Shown here: positions 1 through 7,222 of the stretch, piece by piece | How positions within the stretch are numbered: position 1 is the stretch's first letter | How the letters are laid out: each line of letters starts with the position of its first letter | NCBI GenBank assembly: GCA_934636045.1 | Contig: CAKTZP010000081.1 | Span: 1-9,157 of the forward strand | From: an uncultured Oscillospiraceae bacterium | GTDB lineage: Bacteria > Bacillota > Clostridia > Oscillospirales > Oscillospiraceae | Direction of reading: 5' to 3' | Length of the DNA stretch: 9,157 bases | Program-made: the position numbers and the translations under genes | The notes under the pieces: generated by a model | What the model was told of the DNA's origin: nothing | The model's database searches: none | Seen by the model: the letters and a program-made list of their open reading frames with translations, nothing else

Positions 1-405
1 TTTGCGCTCGGCTTTACCGGCCCGGCGCCGCGGGATTATGTCGGCGAAGCGCCGCTCGACCAGCCGGAGAGCGCTGCCATGGCACGCCTGACTCGCGAAA
101 CGCAGCCGCGGCTGACGCTGTCCTATCATGCACAGGGCGAGGTCATCTATTGGAAATTCCTGGACATTGAGCCTGCGGGTGCGGAGGCCATCGGCGGGGA
201 ATTTGCCCGCGTCAGCGGCTATGCGCTCGAAAACACGCCCTTTGCTGCCGGCTTTGCGGGGTATAAGGACTGGTTTTTGCAGGAATTTCACCGCCCCGGC
301 TATACCATTGAGGTCGGGCTGGGCGAAAATCCGCTGCCTCTGCGGCAATTCGACAGCATCTACCGCAAAAACCTCGGAATTTTAGCCCTCGGACTGCAAT
401 TGTAA
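1..405 (+). CDS. M14 family zinc carboxypeptidase, C-terminal part (gamma-D-glutamyl-meso-DAP peptidase type)
   Basis: This is the last 134 codons of a gene that starts before the window; the frame is open from base 1, so the ATG at 79 is an internal methionine and not the start. The visible part reads as the C-terminal half of an M14 catalytic domain. The SYHAQGEVIYW motif carries the expected third zinc ligand, His (codon 127-129), and GYTIEVGLGENPLP carries the expected catalytic Glu (codon 310-312). The GPAPRDYVGEAPLDQPES stretch just before is typical of the peptidoglycan-cleaving subgroup, which cuts the D-Glu-meso-DAP bond in cell-wall peptides and is often involved in sporulation or wall turnover. 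That substrate is inferred from family resemblance. The first two zinc ligands, any signal peptide and any LysM domain would lie upstream. It ends with TAA at 403-405, exactly where the palindromic element begins, and converges on mnmG. Confidence 0.85.
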   Translation, partial: FALGFTGPAPRDYVGEAPLDQPESAAMARLTRETQPRLTLSYHAQGEVIYWKFLDIEPAGAEAIGGEFARVSGYALENTPFAAGFAGYKDWFLQEFHRPGYTIEVGLGENPLPLRQFDSIYRKNLGILALGLQL

Positions 406-645
406 AAAATGACGCTGCAAAAGCGGAGCCCGAATAAGAAAACATAGCTTATCCCCACAGACGTAGTCTGTGGGGATATTGCAGCCCTTCACCGAAGATT
501 TTTTTTGTTGGAACAAGCTGTTTTTTCGCAGCGCTACTTTGTGTAACGCAAGGAAAAACAGCGCAGTTCCGGCAAAAAAGACTCGGCGCAGGGGCTATGG
601 TTTCTTATGAGGGCGCAGCTAGACAAATTGCAGCGTCATTTTTTA
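403..645. repeat. Large imperfect palindrome, MITE/foldback-like element between convergent genes
   Basis: The whole gap between the two convergent genes is self-complementary. The outer 18 bases (403-420, TAAAAAATGACGCTGCAA) match the reverse complement of 628-645 perfectly. The next block, 422-441, matches the reverse complement of 601-620 at 16 of 20 positions, and 442-448 matches 594-600 at 6 of 7. Further in, CCC 485-487 can pair with 591-593, CCGA 492-495 with 583-586, 501-514 with 566-579 (two G-U pairs) and 517-525 with 554-562. The centre is about 526-553. TA dinucleotides at both edges (403-404 and 644-645) fit a TA target duplication. There is no open reading frame of its own that looks real. 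Long terminal inverted repeats with no transposase suggest a non-autonomous element. Alternatives are a structured RNA or an oversized bidirectional terminator, since each transcript would end its outer stem with a T-run. Confidence 0.7.
450..478. repeat. Perfect 13-bp hairpin inside the left arm of the palindrome
   Basis: TATCCCCACAGAC (450-462) and GTCTGTGGGGATA (466-478) are exact reverse complements separated by a GTA loop. The hairpin sits in a stretch of about 35 bases (449-483) with no counterpart in the right arm of the surrounding palindrome. An 8-base T-run (499-506) lies 20 bases downstream, too far for a standard intrinsic terminator, so termination by this hairpin alone is uncertain. 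Confidence 0.85.
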
Positions 646-2514
646 TTTTCCTTCGCGCTCGAGCCAGATCAGGAGCACGGCGATATCCGCCGGGGAGACG
701 CCGGAGATGCGCCCGGCTTGACCGACCGAGCGCGGGCGGATCCGGCTAAGCTTCTGCCGTGCCTCCAAGCGAAGCCCGCCGATGGTGTCGTAATCAATGT
801 CCGGTGGGAGCAGCCGCTCCTCCTCGCGGGAGAATTCTGCAATCTGCTTTTCCTGCCGGGCAAGGTAGCCCTCGTATTTGATGCGGATCTCGACCTGCGA
901 GGTGACGGCGTGCGGCAGCGCCGGGCGTTCTTTATCAAACGGAGCCAACAGGTCATACGTCAGCTCCGGGCGGCGCAGCAGGTCGGCCAACCGTGCAGAG
1001 CTTAACACGGGCGATGAGCCGACGGAGGCCAGAAATTCGTTCAGCGCCGGGCCTGCAGCCACGCCGCTGGCTTCCAGCCGCCGCATTTCCTCCCGGACTT
1101 GCCTGTATTTTTCCTGCACGGCGGCAAGCTGCTCGTCCGAGATCAGGCCGATGCGGTGTCCGATCGGGCAGAGGCGCTCGTCGGCGTTGTCCTGCCGGTG
1201 CAGCAGCCGATATTCGCTGCGCGAGGTCATGATGCGGTACGGCTCCTCCGTGCCCTTGGTCACGAGGTCGTCAATCAATGTGCCGATGTAGCCGTCCGAG
1301 CGCTTTAAGATCATCGGTTCGCGCCCGAGCAGCTTCAGCGCGGCGTTTACGCCCGCAACAAAGCCCTGCACCGCCGCCTCCTCGTAGCCGGAGGAACCGT
1401 TAAATTGTCCTGCGCCGTACAGGCCGGGTACTTTTTTGCATTCCAGCGTGGCTGTCAGCTCCGTGGGGTCTATGCAATCATATTCAATGGCGTAGGCGGG
1501 GCGCAGCATCTGTGCATGCTCCAGTCCGGCCACGGTGTGCAGCATGGCCAGCTGCACATCCTCCGGCAGGCTGGAGGAAAAGCCCTGCAAATACATTTCC
1601 TCTGTGTTCAGGCCGCAGGGCTCCAAAAACAGCTGATGGCGCGGCTTATCGGAAAACCGGACGACCTTCGTCTCAATGCTCGGGCAGTAGCGCGGGCCGA
1701 TGCCGGTGATTGAGCCGTCATAAATCGGACTGCGGTCAAGGTTAGCACGAATGATTTCGTGCGTTTTTTCGTTGGTATAGGTCAGGTAGCACACTGCGCG
1801 GTTGACGGGCGGCGTTTTGGTGGAAAGAGAAAAGGGCTCCGGCGCATCGTCGCCGGGCTGCACCTCCATTTTGGAAAAATCGACGCTGCGCGCGTTAATG
1901 CGCGGGGGCGTGCCGGTCTTAAAGCGGCGCAGCGACAGGCCAAGCTTTCGCAGCGAGTCCGTCAGCTCCAGCGCCGCGCGCATGCCGTCCGGCCCGGAGG
2001 GAATGGAGCACTCGCCGGTGATGACGCGGCTGTCGAGATACGTTCCGGCGGCAATGACGCATGCGCGCACGGAATACACGGCGCCCAACTGCGTGACCAC
2101 GCCGGAGACGGCGCCGTTTTCCGTCAGCAGCTCGGTGACGGTCGCCTGCTTTAAGTCCAGCCCCTCTGTTTGCTCCAGCAGGTGCTTCATATGCTCCTGA
2201 TAGCGCCGCCGGTCGGCCTGCGCGCGCAGGGAATGCACCGCCGGCCCCTTGCCGCGGTTGAGCATGCGGTATTGAATGCAGCAGGCATCCGCGGCCTTGG
2301 CCATTTCGCCGCCGAGGGCGTCCAGCTCGCGCACCAAGTGTCCCTTGCCCGTGCCGCCGATGGCGGGGTTGCAGGGCATGTTGCCCACGGCATCGAGGTT
2401 AATGGTGAATACGACCGTTTTCAGCCCGAGGCGCGCGGCGGCGAGACCGGCCTCGATCCCGGCATGCCCTGCGCCGATGACGGCGACGTCATAGCTTCCG
2501 GCAAAATATTGCAT
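643..2514 (-). CDS. mnmG: tRNA uridine 5-carboxymethylaminomethyl modification enzyme MnmG (GidA)
   Basis: The 623-residue protein has the usual length for MnmG, the FAD-dependent partner of MnmE. The complex installs the (carboxymethyl)aminomethyl group at C5 of wobble U34 in a subset of tRNAs, in the cytoplasm. Visible motifs are the Rossmann FAD loop GAGHAG (14-19), PCNPAIGG (47-54), [21 protein letters not shown] (83-103), KTGTPPRI (202-209), the conserved Cys280 in GPRYCPSIE, the second FAD motif [17 protein letters not shown] (367-383) and [20 protein letters not shown] (432-451). The C-terminal MnmE-binding helical region ends [23 protein letters not shown]. The ATG at 2514 follows an AAAGGA site about 10 bases upstream and lies 28 bases after the rsmG stop. 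It is the last gene of the operon; its TAA stop (645-643) is the first triplet of the palindromic element. Confidence 0.97.
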   Translation of the reverse strand: MQYFAGSYDVAVIGAGHAGIEAGLAAARLGLKTVVFTINLDAVGNMPCNPAIGGTGKGHLVRELDALGGEMAKAADACCIQYRMLNRGKGPAVHSLRAQADRRRYQEHMKHLLEQTEGLDLKQATVTELLTENGAVSGVVTQLGAVYSVRACVIAAGTYLDSRVITGECSIPSGPDGMRAALELTDSLRKLGLSLRRFKTGTPPRINARSVDFSKMEVQPGDDAPEPFSLSTKTPPVNRAVCYLTYTNEKTHEIIRANLDRSPIYDGSITGIGPRYCPSIETKVVRFSDKPRHQLFLEPCGLNTEEMYLQGFSSSLPEDVQLAMLHTVAGLEHAQMLRPAYAIEYDCIDPTELTATLECKKVPGLYGAGQFNGSSGYEEAAVQGFVAGVNAALKLLGREPMILKRSDGYIGTLIDDLVTKGTEEPYRIMTSRSEYRLLHRQDNADERLCPIGHRIGLISDEQLAAVQEKYRQVREEMRRLEASGVAAGPALNEFLASVGSSPVLSSARLADLLRRPELTYDLLAPFDKERPALPHAVTSQVEIRIKYEGYLARQEKQIAEFSREEERLLPPDIDYDTIGGLRLEARQKLSRIRPRSVGQAGRISGVSPADIAVLLIWLEREGK

Positions 2515-2542
2515 ATTGATCAGATCCTTTGCGATCCAGCCC

Positions 2543-3229
2543 TCACAGCGGGGACTGCTTGATTTTGGAAAAGCGCCGCGGATAGGCCGGCGGCGTCGGG
2601 TGCACCTTGCGGATGACGACTGCGCGGTGCTCGGCCTCGCCGATGCGGTAGGTCACGACGCGCTCGGCCTTGCCGCCGAGCAGGGAAACGGCGCGCTTTG
2701 CTTCAGCAAGCTCCTCCTCCGCGGCCGCGGCCTTCATGGCAACAAAGCACCCGCCGACCTTGACAAACGGCAGGCACAGCTCGCACAGCACGTTGAGCCG
2801 TGCCACGGCGCGCGAAACGGCAATGTCAAATTCCTCACGGTGGCCGTATTCCTCTGCGCGTGCGGCAATGCACGTGGCGGTAACGCCGAGCGAGCGCAGC
2901 GTCTCGTCCAGCCAGCGGACGCGCTTTTGCAGGCTGTCCAGCAGCGTCAGCTCTATGGACGGCTCGCCGAGCTTGAGCGGTACGCCGGGAAAGCCCGCGC
3001 CGCAGCCGACGTCGATCACGCGCTTGCTGCGGAAGTCCTCGACCGTCAGCAGGGCGAGGCAGTCGGCAAACTGCAGCCGCGCGACGGCCTCGGGCTCCGT
3101 GATGGCCGTCAGGTTCATGACCTGATTTTTTTCCAGCAGCGCGGCGGAAAAGCGCTCGCACTGCGTCAGCTGCTCCTCGGTCAGAGAAAGCCCCAGCTGC
3201 CGGGCCTCCTCGCGTAAAATTTCCTTCAT
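2543..3229 (-). CDS. rsmG: 16S rRNA (guanine527-N7)-methyltransferase RsmG (GidB)
   Basis: This 228-residue class I SAM-dependent methyltransferase makes m7G527 in the 530 loop of 16S rRNA; loss of RsmG in other bacteria gives low-level streptomycin resistance. The N-terminal helical part contains the family motif NQVMNLTAI (35-43), followed by the SAM loop [10 protein letters not shown] (73-82), [12 protein letters not shown] (96-107, after motif I) and the [18 protein letters not shown] segment (139-156). The usual His before the DSL motif is replaced (QFADCLALL, 53-61), a modest variation. The ATG at 3229 is preceded by TAGGAG, whose TAG is the mnmE stop codon, so the ribosome binding site and the stop overlap, suggesting translational coupling. 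The gene lies between mnmE and mnmG, whereas the Bacillus-type order is mnmE-mnmG-rsmG. Confidence 0.96.
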   Translation of the reverse strand: MKEILREEARQLGLSLTEEQLTQCERFSAALLEKNQVMNLTAITEPEAVARLQFADCLALLTVEDFRSKRVIDVGCGAGFPGVPLKLGEPSIELTLLDSLQKRVRWLDETLRSLGVTATCIAARAEEYGHREEFDIAVSRAVARLNVLCELCLPFVKVGGCFVAMKAAAAEEELAEAKRAVSLLGGKAERVVTYRIGEAEHRAVVIRKVHPTPPAYPRRFSKIKQSPL

Positions 3230-3237
3230 AAACGCTC

Positions 3238-4608
3238 CTATTTTCCCACGCAGAAGCGCGAAAAGATGCGATTGGTAATGTCCTCTCGAACGGTTCGCCC
3301 GGTGACCTCACCGAGGGCCTGCATGGCCTCCTCCACGTCGGTCAGAACGGCGTCCGGCGTGATGCCGCGCCGCAGCGCGTCCTCGGCGCGCGAGATGGCG
3401 GCGTCGGCGCGACTGAGCGCGCCGAATTGGCGCGGATTGGTCAGAAGGGAGCCGTCGCAGTGCGTCTCGCCGCCGAACCATGCTTCGATCCGGTCCACAA
3501 GCGCCTGCAAATGCTCACCCGTCAGCGCCGAGAGGCAGAGCACCGTTTCAAACGGCAGCTCCTCCGGACGGACAACCTGCGCGCGGTCTGCCTTGTTCAC
3601 CACGGCGATCGCGTGCGGCGCGGCCTTGGCCGCCTCCATGGCGCGGCGATCCTCGTCGTTCAGCGGCAGCGACCCGTCGCAGACAAAAATTGCCAGCTCC
3701 GCGGTCTGCGCCGCCTGCTCCGAGCGCTCCACGCCCAGCGCCTCGATGACGTCGGACGCGTCGCGGATTCCGGCGGTGTCCGTCAGGCGCAGCAAAACGC
3801 CTCCGGCACGCACCGTTTCCTCCACGGTGTCGCGCGTTGTCCCGGCGATATCCGTCACGATTACACGCTCAAAGCCCGCCAAGGCGTTGAACAGAGACGA
3901 TTTTCCTGCGTTCGGCCGCCCGAGCAGAACGGTGCGCACGCCATTTTTCAGATAGGTGCCGCGCTCATAGGTCGCCAGCAGCTGCCGCAGCTCCGCAGCG
4001 GCAGCGTGGAGCGTCCGCGCCAGCTCCTCCGCGCCGAAGTCCTCAATGTCCTCATCGGGGTAATCCAGCACGGCGTGAAAATGGCTGCAAAGATCGGTCA
4101 GTCGATCATAGACCGGGGCGATCCGCCGCAGCAGCGCACCGCCGAGCTGCCCCGCGGCATTCGCGGCGGCATCGGCGGTCTCGGCGTCAATCAGGTCGAT
4201 GACCGCCTCGGCCTGCGTCAGGTCCATCTGGCCGTTTAAAAATGCGCGTTTGGTGAATTCGCCCGGCCCGGCCTGCCGCGCCCCGGCGCAGAACAGCGCC
4301 TCCAGCGCGGCGGCGAGCATGGCGGGGGAGCCGTGGCATTGCAGCTCCACGGTGTCTTCTCCGGTATAGCTGCGCGGCGCACGGCAATAAACCGCCATGG
4401 CCTGATCGATCACGCGTCCGTGCCGATCACGCAGCGTGCCGAGCAGCAGTCTCCGGTTCGGCGCGTCGGAGAGCCGCACGCCGCTGTCTAACGTAAAGAC
4501 CTGCTCTGCGACCGCGGCGCAGCCCGCGCCGGACAGACGCACAATGCCGATTGCGCATGGGCTCTTTCCTGTGGCGATGGCGGCGATAACATCGTTTCTT
4601 TGTATCAT
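3238..4608 (-). CDS. mnmE: tRNA modification GTPase MnmE (TrmE/ThdF)
   Basis: The 456-residue protein matches full-length MnmE, the potassium-activated GTPase that works with MnmG on tRNA wobble uridine. The N-terminal tetrahydrofolate-binding domain covers about 1-120 (CAIGIVRLSG at 18-27, YTGEDTVELQCHG at 81-93, GPGEFTKRAFLNGQMDL at 114-130). A helical domain then surrounds the G domain, whose motifs are all present: P-loop GRPNAGKSS (230-238), the TTRD switch segment (257-260), DTAG (277-280), NKAD (338-341) and SAL (360-362). The C-terminal FCVGK carries the conserved catalytic Cys453. The ATG at 4608-4606 overlaps the TGA stop of the upstream M3 peptidase gene as ATGA, which indicates translational coupling. 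The gene stops at TAG 3240-3238, which also forms part of the rsmG ribosome binding site. Confidence 0.97.
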   Translation of the reverse strand: MIQRNDVIAAIATGKSPCAIGIVRLSGAGCAAVAEQVFTLDSGVRLSDAPNRRLLLGTLRDRHGRVIDQAMAVYCRAPRSYTGEDTVELQCHGSPAMLAAALEALFCAGARQAGPGEFTKRAFLNGQMDLTQAEAVIDLIDAETADAAANAAGQLGGALLRRIAPVYDRLTDLCSHFHAVLDYPDEDIEDFGAEELARTLHAAAAELRQLLATYERGTYLKNGVRTVLLGRPNAGKSSLFNALAGFERVIVTDIAGTTRDTVEETVRAGGVLLRLTDTAGIRDASDVIEALGVERSEQAAQTAELAIFVCDGSLPLNDEDRRAMEAAKAAPHAIAVVNKADRAQVVRPEELPFETVLCLSALTGEHLQALVDRIEAWFGGETHCDGSLLTNPRQFGALSRADAAISRAEDALRRGITPDAVLTDVEEAMQALGEVTGRTVREDITNRIFSRFCVGK

Positions 4609-6410
4609 CCGTTCATTACTTCCGTCAAAAATTCCGTCAGCTCAGCGATGCGACCCGGAGCAAACGGGGATTCCATTCCCGCTTCGTCGAGCAGATTCAA
4701 AACGGTGTTATCCGCAGAGAGGCCAAGCAGCTCACGGTAGAGCGCTAGCCCCTCGCCGGTCTCAGCCTCTGTCTGATAAATTTGCAGCGCGGCATCGTTC
4801 GAGATGCAGTAGCTGATCACATAGAACGGCGCGATCAGAAAATGCTGAATATCGATCCAGCCGGGGGCAATGATTGCCTCCAGACCGGTAAAGCCCATGC
4901 CGAAGCGCTCGTTGCACTCCAAAAACAGCTGGTTGATGTTCTCCGCCGTCAGCTCCGCGTCCGGCAGATCGTAGACAGCCAGCTCAAAGGCGGCGTAAGC
5001 GCCCTGTCCGAGGAAGACCGTCAGCGCCTCTGAAACCTTGGAGACCGTCAGCGCCTCCCGCTGGTCTTCCGTCAGCGCGGCGCGGTTCAGCGAAAGGAAT
5101 TCCAGACCCTGCGAAAAGATCTCGTTGCAGTCGATGGAGGTCGTATTGCCGCAGTTGACGTAGCCGTCGACAAAGTGGCCGAATTCGTGCATCTCCGTCA
5201 GCAGGTCGCTGATCGTTCCGGTGGGGGAGACGTAGAGGAAGGGCATTTCGTAGGCGCTGAGGTAGGTCATGTAGGAGCCGGGCATCTTGCTGGACGATTT
5301 GCTCAGGTCGAACAGGCCGTATTCCTTCATGTAGCGATAGGCCTCTTCAATCTCGCCGCCGAAGACCGCGGCAGTGTCCTCCAGCAGCCGGAAGCTGGTG
5401 TCGGTGTCCATTTCCTCGGTATAAGAATTGTAGGCTGCGGTATAGAACAGAGGGCTCATTTCCTCGGCGATATCACTGGTATATTGCGCGACCTGCTCGG
5501 GAGTGTAGTCGCGGCGGTAGGTATATTCGTAGGCAAACTCCGCGTAGCTGTCATAGCCCAGCTCCTGCGCGATCTCCTTGCGCACGCGGATCTGGCGGAT
5601 GAAAATATCCGCCACAAGGGGGTTATATTTGTTGTAATAGGCCTCGTAGGCGGACAGATACGTACCGTAATCGCCGCCGACCTCGTCGACGACCTCGTCA
5701 AACAGGCGCTCCTGCCCATTCCATTCGATCGTCCGGTTGCTTTGCAGCGCCATATATTCGGTCTGCAGCGCCGCGTCCTGCTGCATCAACTCGACCACAC
5801 GGTCGTTGGAATAGACCTGATTCTCGTCATAGAATTCAAAGAAGCCCTCGCCAAAGCATTCCTCCTCCAGCGCGCTGCGCAGCGGACTCTGCGACATGGC
5901 AATGTAGCACTTTTCCAGCGCCTGCGCGACCAGCGGACCCTGCTCGTCGCACCAGGTGTTTTCTGCGGTGTAGAATTCATCCTCAAGGTCGAGCGTGTAG
6001 TGGATGTAGGCCAGCGTGGTCATCGTGTCGAATACGCGGTATTCGTCATAGGCGTCATAGAACGCGTCGAGCACGGTGTCAAGATCCTTGCCGTCCTCCA
6101 CCAGCGCCTGCACGGCAGCGAGGTCGCTGCACAGCTTCGCGCTGTCCGGACGCTCATATTCCATCTCGTCGAACGAAACCGGGTCAAACACCGGCTCGGC
6201 GTCGCGCTCGACGGTGGGGACGAAGGGGGCCTCGGTCGGCTCCGTGGGCTCCGCCGTGGGGGCTTCGGTGGACTCGCTTGTGGACTCGGTGGCCAGCTTG
6301 TCGATCAGGTCCTTTACCTTATCCGCGGGATACAGCAGGGAACAGGCGTTGAGCATCAGGGCGAGGATGAGTGTGAACGCGAGGACTGTCAGCAGTTTTC
6401 TGTGTTTCAT
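4605..6410 (-). CDS. M3 family (oligoendopeptidase F-like) lipoprotein metallopeptidase
   Basis: The 601-residue protein begins with a lipoprotein signal peptide: MKHRKL, a hydrophobic stretch (about 7-20) and the lipobox LNAC with Cys23 as the predicted lipidated residue. A Thr/Glu/Ser/Pro-rich linker (41-62) should tether the catalytic part outside the membrane. The C-terminal half holds the zinc-binding motif HEFGH (408-412) in TEMHEFGHFVDGYV, with Glu430 in CNEIFSQGLEF as the likely third ligand, and late tyrosines in HFLIAPFYVISYCIS resembling those lining the active site of M3 enzymes. M3 peptidases cleave short peptides, so a role in degrading extracellular oligopeptides for nutrition is plausible but inferred. 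It overlaps both neighbours by ATGA: its ATG (6410-6408) shares bases with the phosphatase stop, and its TGA overlaps the mnmE ATG. The start has a GAAAGGAAG ribosome binding site. Confidence 0.88.
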   Translation of the reverse strand: MKHRKLLTVLAFTLILALMLNACSLLYPADKVKDLIDKLATESTSESTEAPTAEPTEPTEAPFVPTVERDAEPVFDPVSFDEMEYERPDSAKLCSDLAAVQALVEDGKDLDTVLDAFYDAYDEYRVFDTMTTLAYIHYTLDLEDEFYTAENTWCDEQGPLVAQALEKCYIAMSQSPLRSALEEECFGEGFFEFYDENQVYSNDRVVELMQQDAALQTEYMALQSNRTIEWNGQERLFDEVVDEVGGDYGTYLSAYEAYYNKYNPLVADIFIRQIRVRKEIAQELGYDSYAEFAYEYTYRRDYTPEQVAQYTSDIAEEMSPLFYTAAYNSYTEEMDTDTSFRLLEDTAAVFGGEIEEAYRYMKEYGLFDLSKSSSKMPGSYMTYLSAYEMPFLYVSPTGTISDLLTEMHEFGHFVDGYVNCGNTTSIDCNEIFSQGLEFLSLNRAALTEDQREALTVSKVSEALTVFLGQGAYAAFELAVYDLPDAELTAENINQLFLECNERFGMGFTGLEAIIAPGWIDIQHFLIAPFYVISYCISNDAALQIYQTEAETGEGLALYRELLGLSADNTVLNLLDEAGMESPFAPGRIAELTEFLTEVMNG

Positions 6411-7213
6411 CGTATTCTTCCTTTCATGTCAGGCTCTGCGCTGATGCGCTGGACCAGCTCCATCAGCTCAGCATGGTTTACTGCGTTGCCTACAGCAACG
6501 GAACAGACTCGGTCAAATTGCAGCGGCCCTCCGGCGAGGGTTGTGACGGTTGCGCCGGCCTCCTGTGCGATCCGGCTGCCCGCGGCGCAATCCCATGGGG
6601 AGAGGCTGCATTCAAAAAATACATCCCCGCGTCCGGCGGCCAGATAGCAAAAGTCGAGGGAGGCTGCGCCGCCGCGCCGGAAATCCATTACGCGCGGAAA
6701 CAGCTCCGTCATGATGCGTACCGTAGCCGGAACGGTCGGCCGGTCATAGAGCGACGAGCCAAACAGCGCCAGCGACTGCTCCAGCGGCACTTGGCGCACA
6801 TGGAGCGGCACATGGTTGCAAAACGCGCCCTGATCTCGCTGCGCGGTGAACATTTCATCGAAAAACGGGTTATAGACCGCGCCATATTCGATCACGCCGT
6901 CCTCCCATACGCCAACGGAGATGCCGCTGTGGTGCAGTCCGCGAACAAAATTTGCGGTGCCGTCGATGGGGTCGACGATGAAGCGCACGCGCTTGCCTGC
7001 AATGTCGTGCTTGGCCTCCTCTTCGCCAAAGAAGCCCGCGTCTGGCGCCAATTGCTTCAGCTCGCGGCGCAGCAGCTCCTGCACCTGCGTGTCGTAGCCC
7101 GTCACGAGGTCGCGGAACGAGGATTTTTGCCGCACGGAGTCGTCGATATCGTGCGCGCTGCGCACAAGCTTGCCTGCGCGGCGCAAAATGTTCGGAATTT
7201 CCGCGTAGTTCAT
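6407..7213 (-). CDS. Inositol monophosphatase family phosphatase
   Basis: The 268-residue protein has the full length and signature set of the Mg2+-dependent, lithium-sensitive phosphatase family. Metal ligands are seen in FFGEEEA (Glu64/Glu65), DPIDGTANF (Asp81, Asp84; 81-89) and PWDCAAG (Asp208; 206-212). RHHSGI-like and GAVYNPFFDEMF segments (93-98 and 111-122) are also typical. Family members dephosphorylate myo-inositol phosphates, 3'-phosphoadenosine 5'-phosphate, histidinol phosphate or fructose-1,6-bisphosphate; the true substrate cannot be told from sequence alone. The ATG at 7213 is 9 bases after the rlmI-like stop, with the AAGGAG site overlapping that TAA. The end overlaps the M3 peptidase start by ATGA. 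It is therefore almost certainly co-transcribed with both, though no functional link with rRNA methylation or peptide cleavage is evident. Confidence 0.92.
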   Translation of the reverse strand: MNYAEIPNILRRAGKLVRSAHDIDDSVRQKSSFRDLVTGYDTQVQELLRRELKQLAPDAGFFGEEEAKHDIAGKRVRFIVDPIDGTANFVRGLHHSGISVGVWEDGVIEYGAVYNPFFDEMFTAQRDQGAFCNHVPLHVRQVPLEQSLALFGSSLYDRPTVPATVRIMTELFPRVMDFRRGGAASLDFCYLAAGRGDVFFECSLSPWDCAAGSRIAQEAGATVTTLAGGPLQFDRVCSVAVGNAVNHAELMELVQRISAEPDMKGRIR

Positions 7214-7222
7214 AAGCGCTCC

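Noticed and set aside
499..506. T-run of eight as the tail of a standard terminator with hairpin 450-478
   Set aside because: The T-run begins 20 bases after the stem ends, so the hairpin and tail are not adjacent; the run pairs with the A-run at 574-579 in the larger palindrome.
403..645. CRISPR array or tRNA in the intergenic gap
   Set aside because: The repeats are inverted, not direct and regularly spaced, and no tRNA-like T-loop or acceptor stem with the usual invariant bases is seen.
607..1005. 132-codon plus-strand frame starting inside the palindromic element
   Set aside because: Most of it is antisense to the conserved MnmG C-terminus; no coding support of its own.
2516..3217. 233-codon plus-strand frame opposite rsmG
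   Set aside because: Shadow of a convincing RsmG reading frame with intact SAM motif.
3427..4239. 270-codon plus-strand frame opposite mnmE
   Set aside because: Antisense to the MnmE G domain; the Arg/Gln/Val-rich translation shows no family motif. The opposite strand explains the lack of stops in this GC-rich DNA.
5175..6647. 490-codon open frame on the plus strand opposite the M3 peptidase and the phosphatase
   Set aside because: It runs antisense to two proteins with clear family motifs, has a composition rich in Val, Gly, Arg and His typical of a reverse-complement shadow, and no recognisable domain or good ribosome binding site.
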